This document shows, in pieces, positions 34,923-43,778 of a stretch of 64,000 nt of DNA. Each line of letters begins with the position of its first letter. Position 1 is the first letter of the stretch. Location of the stretch: contig NZ_QPJT01000007.1 of the NCBI RefSeq assembly GCF_003337415.1, forward strand, positions 124,001 through 188,000, given 5' to 3'. Source of the stretch: Anaerobacterium chartisolvens. Lineage in GTDB: Bacteria > Bacillota > Clostridia > Acetivibrionales > DSM-27016. The position numbers and the translations under genes were made by a program. The notes beneath the pieces are model-generated. The model was not told where the DNA came from, ran no database searches, and saw only the letters and a program-made list of their open reading frames with translations.

Positions 34923-35155
34923 AATTTAGTACTACCTTTCAGAGTTTTTACTTATTATACCCCTATATTAACAGTTAGATATGGCGTAAGCAACACCCTT
35001 TGTTCCCTCTGTAGACCCATTTATAATGGGCTGCAATTGATGTCTGCACAAGGAATTTTTATTTTAATAGTATTTTTCAATATAACATATAATAAGTTGG
35101 CTATAAATAAATTTCTGCCGCAAAAATTTTCGGCTATGAGGAAGGAGCCTTGCGT

Positions 35156-36619
35156 ATGAATGCTTCACTGACGGTCAGAGTTATGGAAATAATTATAGCC
35201 GTAAACTTTCTGCTTATAATTGCCGTCGTCTATATAGAGAAAAAAAAGCCTTCCGCGGCTGCGGTGTGGGTACTTATACTAAGCTTTCTACCTGCGGCAG
35301 GTATTGTTCTATACCTTATTTTCGGGAGAAATCTGCGTCTTAATAAAAAAAGAATTTTTAAAAACAAAAAGGAATATGACCTTCAGTATAATGCCGAGCT
35401 AATCAGACAAAAATATTTGCTGGATAACAGAAAAATTTATCTTACTGATAAAAGTACAGGCGAATATCTGGACATTATAGAAATGCACTTAAATGCCAGC
35501 CGGAGCATATATTCTCAAGACAACAGCATAATTATTTTTACAGAGGCTAAGGACAAATATTCTTCCTTAATAAAAGACATTGAGGCTGCTCAGGAATCGA
35601 TACACCTTTTGTATTTTATAATCAATAATGACAACATAGGAAGAAAAATCGTGGATTGCCTGACTAACAAAGCACGTCAGGGAGTATCGGTAAGGCTGCT
35701 TTATGATCATATAGGAAGCCTTTTTACTCCATTCAGCATGTTTAACGATTTAATAAAGGCCGGAGGAAAGGTCTACAGGTTTTTCCCCTTGCGCTTGGGG
35801 ACATACCTCAGAATTAATTTCAGAAACCACAGGAAAATTGTGGTAATAGACGGCAGGATAGGATACACCGGAGGCATGAACATAGGAGACGAATACATGA
35901 GCCTGCATAAGCGTAAGACTCCCTGGAGGGACACACATATCAGGATTACCGGCTCATCGGTGCATGCTCTTCAGGAAAGGTTTCTGTCAGATTGGTACTA
36001 CACCTCAAAGGAAAGCAGTATAAAAGACTCCGAAATGCTAAAAAAATTTTTTCCCGAGGTGAGTTCTGAGGGCGAAATAGGAGTACAGGTAGTATCAGCA
36101 GGGCCTGACTCCAGACGAGAGCAAATAAAATTAGGACTTATCAAGGTTATCAATTCTACCAGAAAGTTCCTGTACATTCAATCACCGTATTTCGTGCCGG
36201 ATGAGCCTTTTTTAGAGGCTCTGCAAATCGCAGCAATGTCGGGCGTGGATGTGAGGATTATGCTTCCCTCCGTACCTGACAAAAAGTTTGTTTACCGTGT
36301 AACCTTCTCTTACATACAGGATCTTATAGGTTACGGCATAAGAGTGTATTTATACCCAGGGTTTCTCCACTCTAAGATGCTGGTTATGGATGGAAAGATA
36401 GCTTCCCTTGGCACAACAAACATCGACATAAGAAGCTTCTCTTTGGATTTTGAAATAAATGTATTTGTATATAACACAAGCTTTTCAGAGCAATGTGCAG
36501 AGATTTTTGAAAAGGACATGGAGGTATGCCGTTATGTTACAGAAGAGTGGTACCGGTCGAGAAGCTTTTTAGTAAAAGCGCAGGAGGGATTTTTCAGGCT
36601 TTTTTCCCCCCTCATGTAA
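35156..36619 (+). CDS. cls: cardiolipin synthase
   Basis: 487 residues. The ATG at 35156 is eight bases after GGAAGGAG; a TTG at 35150 lies too close to the site. Two N-terminal membrane helices (IIIAVNFLLIIAVVYI; AAVWVLILSFLPAAGIVLYLIFGR) are followed by two phospholipase D HKD motifs: NHRKIVVIDGRIGYTGG and HSKMLVMDGKIASLGTTN. It condenses two phosphatidylglycerols to cardiolipin at the membrane. No terminator is seen in the short gap to the convergent gene. Confidence 0.95.
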   Translation: MNASLTVRVMEIIIAVNFLLIIAVVYIEKKKPSAAAVWVLILSFLPAAGIVLYLIFGRNLRLNKKRIFKNKKEYDLQYNAELIRQKYLLDNRKIYLTDKSTGEYLDIIEMHLNASRSIYSQDNSIIIFTEAKDKYSSLIKDIEAAQESIHLLYFIINNDNIGRKIVDCLTNKARQGVSVRLLYDHIGSLFTPFSMFNDLIKAGGKVYRFFPLRLGTYLRINFRNHRKIVVIDGRIGYTGGMNIGDEYMSLHKRKTPWRDTHIRITGSSVHALQERFLSDWYYTSKESSIKDSEMLKKFFPEVSSEGEIGVQVVSAGPDSRREQIKLGLIKVINSTRKFLYIQSPYFVPDEPFLEALQIAAMSGVDVRIMLPSVPDKKFVYRVTFSYIQDLIGYGIRVYLYPGFLHSKMLVMDGKIASLGTTNIDIRSFSLDFEINVFVYNTSFSEQCAEIFEKDMEVCRYVTEEWYRSRSFLVKAQEGFFRLFSPLM

Positions 36620-36662
36620 ATGTGCTCCAATTCTTTAAAAAGGCCGGGGACAGGCAAAAACA

Positions 36663-38036
36663 TTACCCATACTTGGATGCTATTACTCTGGCAGCATGAA
36701 CTCCGCTGGCCGATGCCTGAGAAAGAGAATGAGTGACCCCGGATCCATCTCCCAGTATATACAGACCCTTAATGACCGTCTGAAGGCTGTTGTCCACCTC
36801 CACCTTCGAATTATAGAATTTCACCTCGACTCCATACAGGAGAGTACTTTCGTTGGCAGTTCCCGGAGCAATTTTATCAAGCGCGTATATCATTTCAATA
36901 ATATCATCCAACTGCCTTTTGGGAATAACAAGACTCAAATCTCCCGGAGTAGCATTGAGGGTAGGTATGGTAAAGCTCTGCTGAAGCCTGTGTTCATTAG
37001 TCCTTTGGCCCTTAATTAAATCTCCGAACTTCTGAACAAGCACACCGCCTCCTAACATATTGCTCAGTCTGGCAATAGACTCACCGTATTCATTGCTGTC
37101 CCTGAACGGCTCGGTGAAATTATTTGAAACAAGCAATGCGAAATTAGTATTTTTTGTGTGCAGCCGGGGATCAGAATAGCTATGCCCGTTAACCGTCATT
37201 ATTCCATTTGTATTTTCCGTGACAACCTCTCCATACGGATTCATACAGAATGTTCTTACCGCATCGGAGTATTTTTTTGTACGGTATATTATTTTACTCT
37301 CATATACATCATCGGTAATATGTGCAAAAATTTCAGCAGGAAGCTCTACCCTCACTCCTATGTCTACCCTATTGCTTCGCGTCTTTATTCCCAGACTGCT
37401 GCACACCTTAGAAATCCACTTAGATCCAGAGCGCCCAGTAGCAAGAACTACATTGGCACCTATAAAGCTACCCTTTGCAGTGTCTACGGAAAAGCCCTCG
37501 AGGTCTTTGGAAATACTGTTAACTTCACATTCAAAGACTATCTCCACCCTATCCTTTAAATACAAATACAGGTTTCCCAATATTATCAAATTTCTGTCTG
37601 TCCCAAAATGCCTTACCTCTGCATCAAGCAAATGCAAATCATTTCTAAGCGCCTGAGTTTTTAGACCGGAGTTGACAGTAGAATAGAGCTTAGCCCCCTC
37701 TCCTCCCATTTTGCAATTAACCTCATCAACATAATACATAAGGCTGAGAGCCTCATCATATCCCACGTATTTATACAACTCACCGCCAAAGTTATTAGTT
37801 ATGTTGTACTTTCCGTCGGACATGCTGCCGCTTCCTCCATATCCGTTCATTATGCTGCATGTCGCACATTTAATACACGACTTAACCTTTTTACCGTCTA
37901 TGGGACATTTTCTTTTTTCCAGCCTCTGTCCCTTCTCTATCATCAACACCTTAAGACCGGGAACACTTTGTGCAAGTTCATATGCCGTGAAAATACCGCT
38001 TGCTCCGGCACCAACTATAATTACATCATATACCAT
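36663..38036 (-). CDS. NAD(P)/FAD-dependent dehydrogenase (uncharacterised)
   Basis: 457 residues from the ATG at 38036 after GGTGG. The N-terminal FAD-binding Rossmann motif is YDVIIVGAGASGIFTAYELA. A cysteine-containing segment CPIDGKKVKSCIKCATCSIMNGYGGSGSM follows, then VVLATGRSGSKWI and a C-terminal GLYILGDGSGVTHSLSQASASG, where FAD would close. This matches the uncharacterised COG2509-type dehydrogenases. The cysteine cluster (C-x8-C-x2-C-x2-C) could bind metal or an Fe-S centre. The substrate is unknown. It converges with cls. Confidence 0.85.
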   Translation of the reverse strand: MVYDVIIVGAGASGIFTAYELAQSVPGLKVLMIEKGQRLEKRKCPIDGKKVKSCIKCATCSIMNGYGGSGSMSDGKYNITNNFGGELYKYVGYDEALSLMYYVDEVNCKMGGEGAKLYSTVNSGLKTQALRNDLHLLDAEVRHFGTDRNLIILGNLYLYLKDRVEIVFECEVNSISKDLEGFSVDTAKGSFIGANVVLATGRSGSKWISKVCSSLGIKTRSNRVDIGVRVELPAEIFAHITDDVYESKIIYRTKKYSDAVRTFCMNPYGEVVTENTNGIMTVNGHSYSDPRLHTKNTNFALLVSNNFTEPFRDSNEYGESIARLSNMLGGGVLVQKFGDLIKGQRTNEHRLQQSFTIPTLNATPGDLSLVIPKRQLDDIIEMIYALDKIAPGTANESTLLYGVEVKFYNSKVEVDNSLQTVIKGLYILGDGSGVTHSLSQASASGVHAARVIASKYG

Positions 38037-38075
38037 AAAAAATCCACCTTTTCTACTACTAGTGTAACATATTAC

Positions 38076-38097
38076 GGGGACATTTCTCAACAATCAA
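38076..38097 (+). repeat. REP-like repeat upstream of the RAYT gene
   Basis: A 22-base sequence starting GGGGACATTTCTCAACAA that matches the copy at 39345-39366 in 21 of 22 positions and in the same orientation. The two flank the transposase gene as direct repeats. Confidence 0.75.
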
Positions 38098-38141
38098 GTA
38101 AATTTCTTCTAAATTTTTCAAAAATAATTTACTTAAACCTC

Positions 38142-38170
38142 TTTACCAAACGCACGTTCTATGTTAAAAT
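38142..38170 (+). promoter_or_regulatory. RAYT promoter with LexA-like box in the spacer
   Basis: TTTACC (38142-38147), 17-bp spacer, TAAAAT (38165-38170). The box CAAACGCACGTTCT (38147-38160) lies between them. It resembles the Gram-positive LexA site CGAAC-N4-GTTCG in 8 of the 10 fixed positions. Confidence 0.5.
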
Positions 38171-38199
38171 ATAGGAAATAGTATTTTAAGGAGTCAGAT

Positions 38200-39129
38200 A
38201 TGCCTAGAAAATCCCGTGAAAAGCACCCTCATGCCATTTTTCATATAATGTCCCGCAGTGAGTCGGAATTCCTCCTCTTCAGAGACGACGACGACAAGGA
38301 TTATTACCTAGGGCTGCTTAAGAAGTATACCGACAAGTATAAGTGCGGCATTTACGCATACTGCCTGATGGACAACCATCTGCACCTTCACTTGGACCCC
38401 AAGGGCTTTGATGTGTCAAAATTCATGCACTGCTTAAATACTGCCTATGTTCGGTACTACAATCATAAGTACAAAAGGCACGGGCACGTGTTTCAGGGCA
38501 GGTTTGAGAGCAGGATACTGGACACCGACGAATACAACCTTGCTGTTTCGGCGTATATCCACAACAACCCCCATGATATAGAGGGCTATTCAGGCAGAGA
38601 AGAGGCGTACAAGTATTCCTCCTACGGCATATACTTAGGCATACGGAGAGATCTGCTCGGACTGATTGATAAGAGCTTCATTATGAAGCTTTTCAATATA
38701 GAAGATCATGAACAGTTTGCAGAAAAATACTTTGGCTTTGTGAGTCACCAAAGGGATGTGGGTAGCTTCAAAAAGCTGAAGAAGAGCCTTTCCACTGCAA
38801 TACAGTATGAGTATGTAAGCGGAAGAGATATTATTGCACGAAACCTTCCGGTAGCAAAGGTCATTTCTTTTATATCCACCAGTCTTATGCTTCCTAAATG
38901 GGCTGGACTGGCTCCTAGCGGCAAAAGGAAGTTGCAGGAATTCAGGGCATTCAGTGCCTATGTCTTAAGGGTGCTGTGCGGGCTAGGCTACAGGCAAATC
39001 TGCGGCAGTATGCACAACATAACCATATCCGGCTGCTCACGCATGTTTACAAGGGGCTATGAGCTGCTCAGCTCGGGCAATCCTATGTACCAAAGCGTGT
39101 TTGATGAGCTGGCAGGCTTAAGCACATAG
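38200..39129 (+). CDS. REP-associated tyrosine transposase (RAYT, Y1_Tnp family)
   Basis: 309 residues. The N-terminal Y1 transposase domain has HAIFHIMSRSE, the HUH-type pair in YCLMDNHLHLHLDPKG (HLH), HGHVFQGRFESRIL and the catalytic-tyrosine region VSAYIHNNPHDI. The C-terminal ~130 residues form a helical extension as in RAYTs, unlike the short IS200 TnpA. This family nicks and rejoins single-stranded DNA at REP hairpins and is usually single-copy and domesticated. It is intact, has its own promoter and ribosome site (AAGGAG) and is flanked by REP-like repeats. Confidence 0.9.
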   Translation: MPRKSREKHPHAIFHIMSRSESEFLLFRDDDDKDYYLGLLKKYTDKYKCGIYAYCLMDNHLHLHLDPKGFDVSKFMHCLNTAYVRYYNHKYKRHGHVFQGRFESRILDTDEYNLAVSAYIHNNPHDIEGYSGREEAYKYSSYGIYLGIRRDLLGLIDKSFIMKLFNIEDHEQFAEKYFGFVSHQRDVGSFKKLKKSLSTAIQYEYVSGRDIIARNLPVAKVISFISTSLMLPKWAGLAPSGKRKLQEFRAFSAYVLRVLCGLGYRQICGSMHNITISGCSRMFTRGYELLSSGNPMYQSVFDELAGLST

Positions 39130-39426
39130 CCGCCTTGCCTATAAAAATTAAGCATCAGAATAATTATATCCCCATTGGGGCATTAACTACTTCATTTTAT
39201 ATACTACAAATATGTCTGTCTTATTAAACCTTTAATTGTTATGGCTTTTGTTATTATCCTAAAAATCAATTCAACTTACAACTTTACAACTTAACTCGCA
39301 AAAATCAATCGGGGACGTCAGGCTGCAATCCACTTTACTCACTGGGGGACATTACTCAACAATCAATCCCAAAAGGCTTAGAAAATCTGCTGCACTATGT
39401 AGTATTTCCCAACTTTATATCTTCCA
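39130..39426. other. non-coding stretch after the RAYT gene
   Basis: No ORF of note. It holds a small CCCCATTGGGG palindrome near 39170, a GGGGAC repeat fragment at 39311 and the full downstream repeat at 39345-39366. The rest is A/T-rich with no clear promoter. Confidence 0.5.
39345..39366 (+). repeat. REP-like repeat downstream of the RAYT gene
   Basis: Direct repeat of 38076-38097 (one mismatch in 22). The core GGGGACATTACTCAACAA belongs to the GGGGACATTCCTCAA family of this region. Confidence 0.75.
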
Positions 39427-40590
39427 TTACTTTATTCGAGAAGGAGAAGTGTCCCCCTTTGTTTTTGTTTTTCCTCCTATAATTACTGCCTTCAAGGAAA
39501 GATCACGGTTTAAAACTAAAATATCCGCTCGTTTGCCTCTATCAAGACTTCCCACTTCCCCAAATAGCCCCACCGCTCTAGCAGGGTTTTCGGCTGCGGC
39601 ACGCAGAGCACCCTCCAAAGGCACGCCAAACCCCACCGCTCTGCGGAAGCAATCGGCAAGACATAAGGTGCTTCCTGCAATCGTACCGTCTGCAAGAGTG
39701 GCCTTTCCACCTTCTATTGTGACATTCTGGCCTCCAAGCGAGTATATACCGTCAGGCATGCCACATGCACGCATTGAATCACTGATCAGACATACCCGCT
39801 CCTCCCCGAACCAACGGAATACAGCTCTTACAACCGAAGGGTGTAAATGTATACCGTCTGAAATCACTTCTACATAAGCTGCATAATCACTTGCCGCACC
39901 AATGACACCCGGATTGCGGTGATTAAACATCGGCATGGCATTGAACAGGTGTGTCACATGTGAAGCACCCGCAGAAAAAGCCCTTTCCGCACATTGGTAG
40001 CCGGCATCAGTATGTGCCACCGATACAGTCGAATGACGACTGACCTCATGGATAAATGCCTCTGCTCCCTCCGTCTCGGGAGCTACGTCCACAAGCAAAA
40101 TATTGTTGCCGGACAACGCATTTAGACGCAAAAACATTTCCTTATCGGGAGCGATAAATGCATCCTCCCTGTGAGCTCCTTTCCTTGCAGGAGAGAAAAA
40201 TGGCCCTTCCATGTTAATACCCCTCATAACTGCATGTCCCTGATGCTCCCTGTCTATAAAAACCTTGGCCTCTGAAAATATTCTGCCCAAGGATGCCTCG
40301 TCAAGTGCCATTGAGGTGCCGCAGAAGCTCGTGACCCCCTGAGAGCCCAGATAGTCTGCAATCTTCAGCAAGCCCGACTGCGTGCCGTCACAAAAATCGC
40401 TACCTGCCGCACCATGAATGTGTATATCCACAAATCCAGGCACAACGTAGCAATCCTTTGCATCCAGTACAGTCTCGCCTGTTTGGCTGCTCCGAGAGGT
40501 TATTTCATAAATGCGCTCTCCATCTACTACAACATTGATTTGTTGAAAGCAGTGGTTTGGTAAAAATACGTTTCCATTTTCAATTATCAT
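39427..40590 (-). CDS. nagA: N-acetylglucosamine-6-phosphate deacetylase
   Basis: 387 residues. Amidohydrolase fold: PGFVDIHIHGAAGSDF, metal ligand GINMEGPFFSPARKGAH, VAHTDAGYQCAERA, VTHLFNAMPMFNHRNPG, EVISDGIHLHP and the catalytic Asp in CLISDSMRACG. It removes the acetyl group from GlcNAc-6-P during amino-sugar recycling. No nagB is adjacent. The family normally ends near VIIGGK; here a tail TKTKGDTSPSRIK follows, partly encoded by a GGGGGACACTTCTCC repeat fragment at 39449. Confidence 0.93.
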   Translation of the reverse strand: MIIENGNVFLPNHCFQQINVVVDGERIYEITSRSSQTGETVLDAKDCYVVPGFVDIHIHGAAGSDFCDGTQSGLLKIADYLGSQGVTSFCGTSMALDEASLGRIFSEAKVFIDREHQGHAVMRGINMEGPFFSPARKGAHREDAFIAPDKEMFLRLNALSGNNILLVDVAPETEGAEAFIHEVSRHSTVSVAHTDAGYQCAERAFSAGASHVTHLFNAMPMFNHRNPGVIGAASDYAAYVEVISDGIHLHPSVVRAVFRWFGEERVCLISDSMRACGMPDGIYSLGGQNVTIEGGKATLADGTIAGSTLCLADCFRRAVGFGVPLEGALRAAAENPARAVGLFGEVGSLDRGKRADILVLNRDLSLKAVIIGGKTKTKGDTSPSRIK

Positions 40591-40641
40591 ACAATGATTC
40601 CCTTTCTATTATTATTGAACCTCATTAAAGTGCATTAAAGT

Positions 40642-40650
40642 GGGGACACT
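40642..40650 (+). repeat. REP-like half repeat facing 40765-40779
   Basis: GGGGACACT in the nagA-HAD gap, inverse to the repeat at 40765-40779; the pair GTGGGGACA / TGTCCCCAC would close a ~140-base loop. The CGGAAC hairpin lies inside it. Confidence 0.5.
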
Positions 40651-40683
40651 TAATGTGAAAATAAAGCGGCAACGTCACGGGAG

Positions 40684-40707
40684 CGGAACGCCACAGGGGG
40701 CGTTCCC
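40684..40707. repeat. CGGAAC hairpin repeat, copy C
   Basis: CGGAACGCC / GGCGTTCC with a six-base loop, the same layout as the copies at 22605-22628 and 23866-23889. The last base of the right arm is C in place of G. Confidence 0.7.
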
Positions 40708-40745
40708 TACCAATCGTTTTCATGCATTATCCTGTGTCGGAAAGG

Positions 40746-41540
40746 TCATGGATGTTCTCTATTTTTGAGGAATGTCCCCACTCTTGAATATGCTATTACA
40801 TCCTCCAGTATGCTGTCGGCAAACTCCATCCCTCCACTTTCACAAATCTTGAGCTCAGGTCCATTTATGTATGAGTCTATTTCACTGCAGCGCGGCACAA
40901 AGGCCATGCTTGCAGCCTGCAGCATAGGTATGTCAAAACAACTGTCCCCTGCACAAATTACCGTATCGGCATTAAGCAGCTTTTTTATACGACGTATCGC
41001 CGTCCCCTTATCAAGTGCTATGGGGATTATATATATTTTTTCTCCATGGCTGTCCACGCTTACCTTTTCCATATCCAGTGCGCTTTTTAATGCCCCGGTA
41101 CTTCCGGCCACGTCCCGGGTTTTTGTAAACACAAAAACACCGTCTACTATGTCGGCGGCACGAACCACTGCCGGGTCATTCCTTAAAATTTCAATCCCAC
41201 GGTGAAGCTCCTCCATGCTGCCCTTAATCATTTCCGCGGTATCCCGTCTCCATGCCTCGTCTATATTATTGTCCACCAGCAGCACCCCGCCATTGCTTGT
41301 CAGAGCATATTGGGGAAAGCCGTTTTTTAAAAGCCTTATCCTCCTGTACTGCTCCACGGAACGCGTTGTAACAGGTACAAATACAGTCTCTCTGTCTGCC
41401 TCCTGCAGGAGCGAGTAAGCGCGGGGAGTCATATACGACAGTTCCTTCTCACCCATTGTTTCCACGCATATGGAACCTTCTGCCGCCCTCTTGTATGAGT
41501 ATATTAAGGTATTGTCAAGATCACATGCAAAAAGTATCAA
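40746..41540 (-). CDS. HAD-family phosphatase of the Ter metabolite module
   Basis: 264 residues. HAD motif I is DLDNTLIYS (residues 7-15), motif II is PVTTRSVEQY, motif III lysine is in ALDKGTA and motif IV is CAGDSCFDIPMLQAA. A Cof-type cap domain lies between. This HAD is a standard member of the biosynthetic module described with Ter genes (Anantharaman, Iyer and Aravind), proposed to make a nucleoside-like product; the reaction is unproven. It is last in the cluster. Its C-terminal VGTFLKNREHP is encoded by a REP-like repeat at 40765-40779. Confidence 0.85.
   Translation of the reverse strand: MILFACDLDNTLIYSYKRAAEGSICVETMGEKELSYMTPRAYSLLQEADRETVFVPVTTRSVEQYRRIRLLKNGFPQYALTSNGGVLLVDNNIDEAWRRDTAEMIKGSMEELHRGIEILRNDPAVVRAADIVDGVFVFTKTRDVAGSTGALKSALDMEKVSVDSHGEKIYIIPIALDKGTAIRRIKKLLNADTVICAGDSCFDIPMLQAASMAFVPRCSEIDSYINGPELKICESGGMEFADSILEDVIAYSRVGTFLKNREHP
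40762..40779. repeat. REP-like repeat inside the HAD gene end
   Basis: TTTTTGAGGAATGTCCCC on the plus strand, an exact inverse of 31450-31467. It is read in frame on the minus strand as VGTFLK near the HAD C-terminus. Confidence 0.7.
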
Positions 41541-41565
41541 TTTTTAAAAAACTCCTTTACAGTAT

Positions 41566-42624
41566 TTATGTATCGGCCGCCAAAGCCTTTATTATACCGC
41601 ACGCCCGGTAAACAGCCAGCGGGTACTGAATTACTTCAACCTGCTTTTCCTCCGCCAGCCTTAGAATATGGCTGAGATATTTTGTATCTCCGGGCTCTCT
41701 GACAAGAATTTTCCATGGGACTCTTCTGAGCAGCACCCTTGTGGTTTCTCCGATTCCGGGCTTTACAAAATTGATGTCTTTGATTCCGAATTCCTCAGCG
41801 ATTTTTTCCACCTCTCTTAAGCCCATCCCTTTTCTGTCTCCAAGCTCCTGGCTTTCGTACTCCCCGTCATAATTCATGAAACCCTCAACCCTGCTTATAA
41901 AGTCATAGGACATATCCTCGTTTTCCAGTTCCCTATAATATACCGCACCGTGGAAGTCATTTTCCCCTATTATGCTGTTATTTAGAAATGTACGGCTTAA
42001 GAGGCCCGACACAGTGGAATTCAGGCACGAGCTTGGTATAAGAAAATCCTCATGAGTCCCGCACAATTCCGTTATCCATGCAGGGTCGGCAAGCACGGCC
42101 AATTCGTGGGAAACTCCGGGGTACGCCTCAAGCTCCCTTTTAAGCTCATTGAATATCGCACCCTTTCCCGTCCACCCATCCACAAACTGTATGTCCCTTG
42201 CGCTGTGAAGCTTTAATATGTGCTTCATGGCGTTGTGGTCTATTCCCCTTCCCCTTATAATTGAAATGGTGTAATGAGGCACACGTATGCCGTATTTTTT
42301 TTGCAGATACCTTTTTATAAGGATTCCTACTGGGGTTCCGGCACGGGCAAGGGAAACAAGAACAGCGCCTCTGCCCTTCCTTTCAATAATCTTTTCCGCC
42401 ACATTCCCCACCGCGTATGCCGTCATCATGGAATGAGACGACAGCGATTCGTTATACACCCTCATATAGCGCGGAGACGGCCTGTATTCTATCGGAAGCA
42501 TCTCGGAATAATGCGTGCCCGTCTGTATTCTCCTCTCACGCTCCGATGTGCCCAAGGGCTCTACCATTCCCGATACGTCCTTTAACAAAACTATTACATC
42601 ATCTTCAGAATATGATGACTTCAC
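41566..42624 (-). CDS. StiP-type phosphoribosyltransferase-like protein with PELOTA domain
   Basis: 352 residues. The N-terminal ~250 residues form the PRTase_1/StiP region: GTHYSEMLPIEYRPSPRYM, GAVLVSLARAGTPVGILIKRYL, RGRGIDHNAM and the PRPP-loop-like FVDGWTGKGAI. The C-terminal ~70 residues (INFVKPGIGETTRVLLRRVPW...) match the PELOTA-like RNA-binding domain found in the same proteins. It overlaps the PRTase-TRSP gene by one base and belongs to the Ter metabolite module. Whether it acts as a transferase or as the protease once proposed for StiP is not settled by the sequence. Confidence 0.85.
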   Translation of the reverse strand: MKSSYSEDDVIVLLKDVSGMVEPLGTSERERRIQTGTHYSEMLPIEYRPSPRYMRVYNESLSSHSMMTAYAVGNVAEKIIERKGRGAVLVSLARAGTPVGILIKRYLQKKYGIRVPHYTISIIRGRGIDHNAMKHILKLHSARDIQFVDGWTGKGAIFNELKRELEAYPGVSHELAVLADPAWITELCGTHEDFLIPSSCLNSTVSGLLSRTFLNNSIIGENDFHGAVYYRELENEDMSYDFISRVEGFMNYDGEYESQELGDRKGMGLREVEKIAEEFGIKDINFVKPGIGETTRVLLRRVPWKILVREPGDTKYLSHILRLAEEKQVEVIQYPLAVYRACGIIKALAADT

Positions 42625-43778
42625 TATTCAACCCACCTTATCCCAATTATTTCTTTGCACCCCAGATCTCCCAGCCTCCCGGACAGGCTTTCAAATTCCT
42701 TTCCAAACGGTCTTTCGGAGTCGGTAAGCACTACAGCCGTGTCATAACGGCCTAAATTATATAAAAAGGTCTGGCGATCCCCTGAATAAAAGCTTGTGAG
42801 CCCGAACCGGCTTTTTATGGGGTATCCCTTTGCCCCGTCAGGGACAATAGGGCTTCTGGTGGTTGAATGCACCTTTATACACGAAATATTGAGGGCCTCC
42901 GATATTTTTTTTGCTGCGAATATTGCAGGGTACATAAACTCTTCTGTTCCAAGCACCAATACGCTGCTGTCAGACCGTACCCTTTCCTTCAGTATTTCAG
43001 CGGTCTCCTCCGCAAGCCTCTGACAAGACCTTTCATATTCCCTCACAACAACCCCGGTGCGCGGATCAGTCCTTCCGTTAACGGAAAAAACGCTTTTTGC
43101 TATGCTCGCTTCATTGTCAGGCATTTCCTCCATCTGTGAATATGAAAGATTACAAAAGGGATCGATGCTCTGATCATATTTAATTTTCACCAGATAATGA
43201 AAATTAACTCCCGCCTTTTTAAACTCCGCCGCATGTGCCTCGTTCATCCCGTTTACTATAGAGGCAGCAGTTACTTTTGTTGTGTCATTTATAAAGCCCT
43301 TCTCCTTCAGCACTCTGACAAAATTGAGAATTGTTTTACCTGTAGTAATTTCATCCTCTATAAAAATAATTCTGTCCGCTTTTATTATAAACTCCTCGGG
43401 ATAGCTGCAAAACAGCTTTTGCTCAGTTGCATGGCTGTGCTCCTCCTCAAAGCTGACAATGTTTTTTCTTACGTCTATACCCTCCCTTGAGGTGTGCAGG
43501 TACGGCGTATCCCCCTTAAAGCACAAAGCAACTGCCGCCCCGACAGCCGTTGCGGTTTCCGCAAAGCCTATTATCGTAGTTCTTTCATTTCCATAGCTGT
43601 CCGCAAGCTCCCTTCCAAGCCGGGAAAATAAATCAAGAGCCTTCCCCGGGCATACGGGTATATGCTTTGCCTGTATATAGTTAACAAACAAATAAGTCCT
43701 TTTAGGGTTGTTATCCCTTCTCGCAATTCCTATAAGCTCATCAAAAGAGTAGTTTGTTTTATTCTTAATAATTTCCAT
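42624..43778 (-). CDS. phosphoribosyltransferase with C-terminal TRSP domain
   Basis: 384 residues. PRTase_2 domain with TIIGFAETATAVGAAVA and the PRPP-binding loop IIFIEDEITTGKTILNFV. The C-terminal TRSP domain carries the name-giving motif in VHSTTRSPIVPDG, with LGTEEFMYPAIFAAKKI before it. It is a standard partner of the StiP-like protein in Ter-linked operons. It overlaps the CitE-like gene by 14 bp and the StiP-like gene by 1 bp. Confidence 0.87.
   Translation of the reverse strand: MEIIKNKTNYSFDELIGIARRDNNPKRTYLFVNYIQAKHIPVCPGKALDLFSRLGRELADSYGNERTTIIGFAETATAVGAAVALCFKGDTPYLHTSREGIDVRKNIVSFEEEHSHATEQKLFCSYPEEFIIKADRIIFIEDEITTGKTILNFVRVLKEKGFINDTTKVTAASIVNGMNEAHAAEFKKAGVNFHYLVKIKYDQSIDPFCNLSYSQMEEMPDNEASIAKSVFSVNGRTDPRTGVVVREYERSCQRLAEETAEILKERVRSDSSVLVLGTEEFMYPAIFAAKKISEALNISCIKVHSTTRSPIVPDGAKGYPIKSRFGLTSFYSGDRQTFLYNLGRYDTAVVLTDSERPFGKEFESLSGRLGDLGCKEIIGIRWVE

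Noticed and set aside
35797-35810. GGGGACATACCTCA inside cls, like the REP-like repeat
   Set aside because: It encodes LGTYLR in a normally conserved stretch before the first HKD motif, so it is most simply a chance match.
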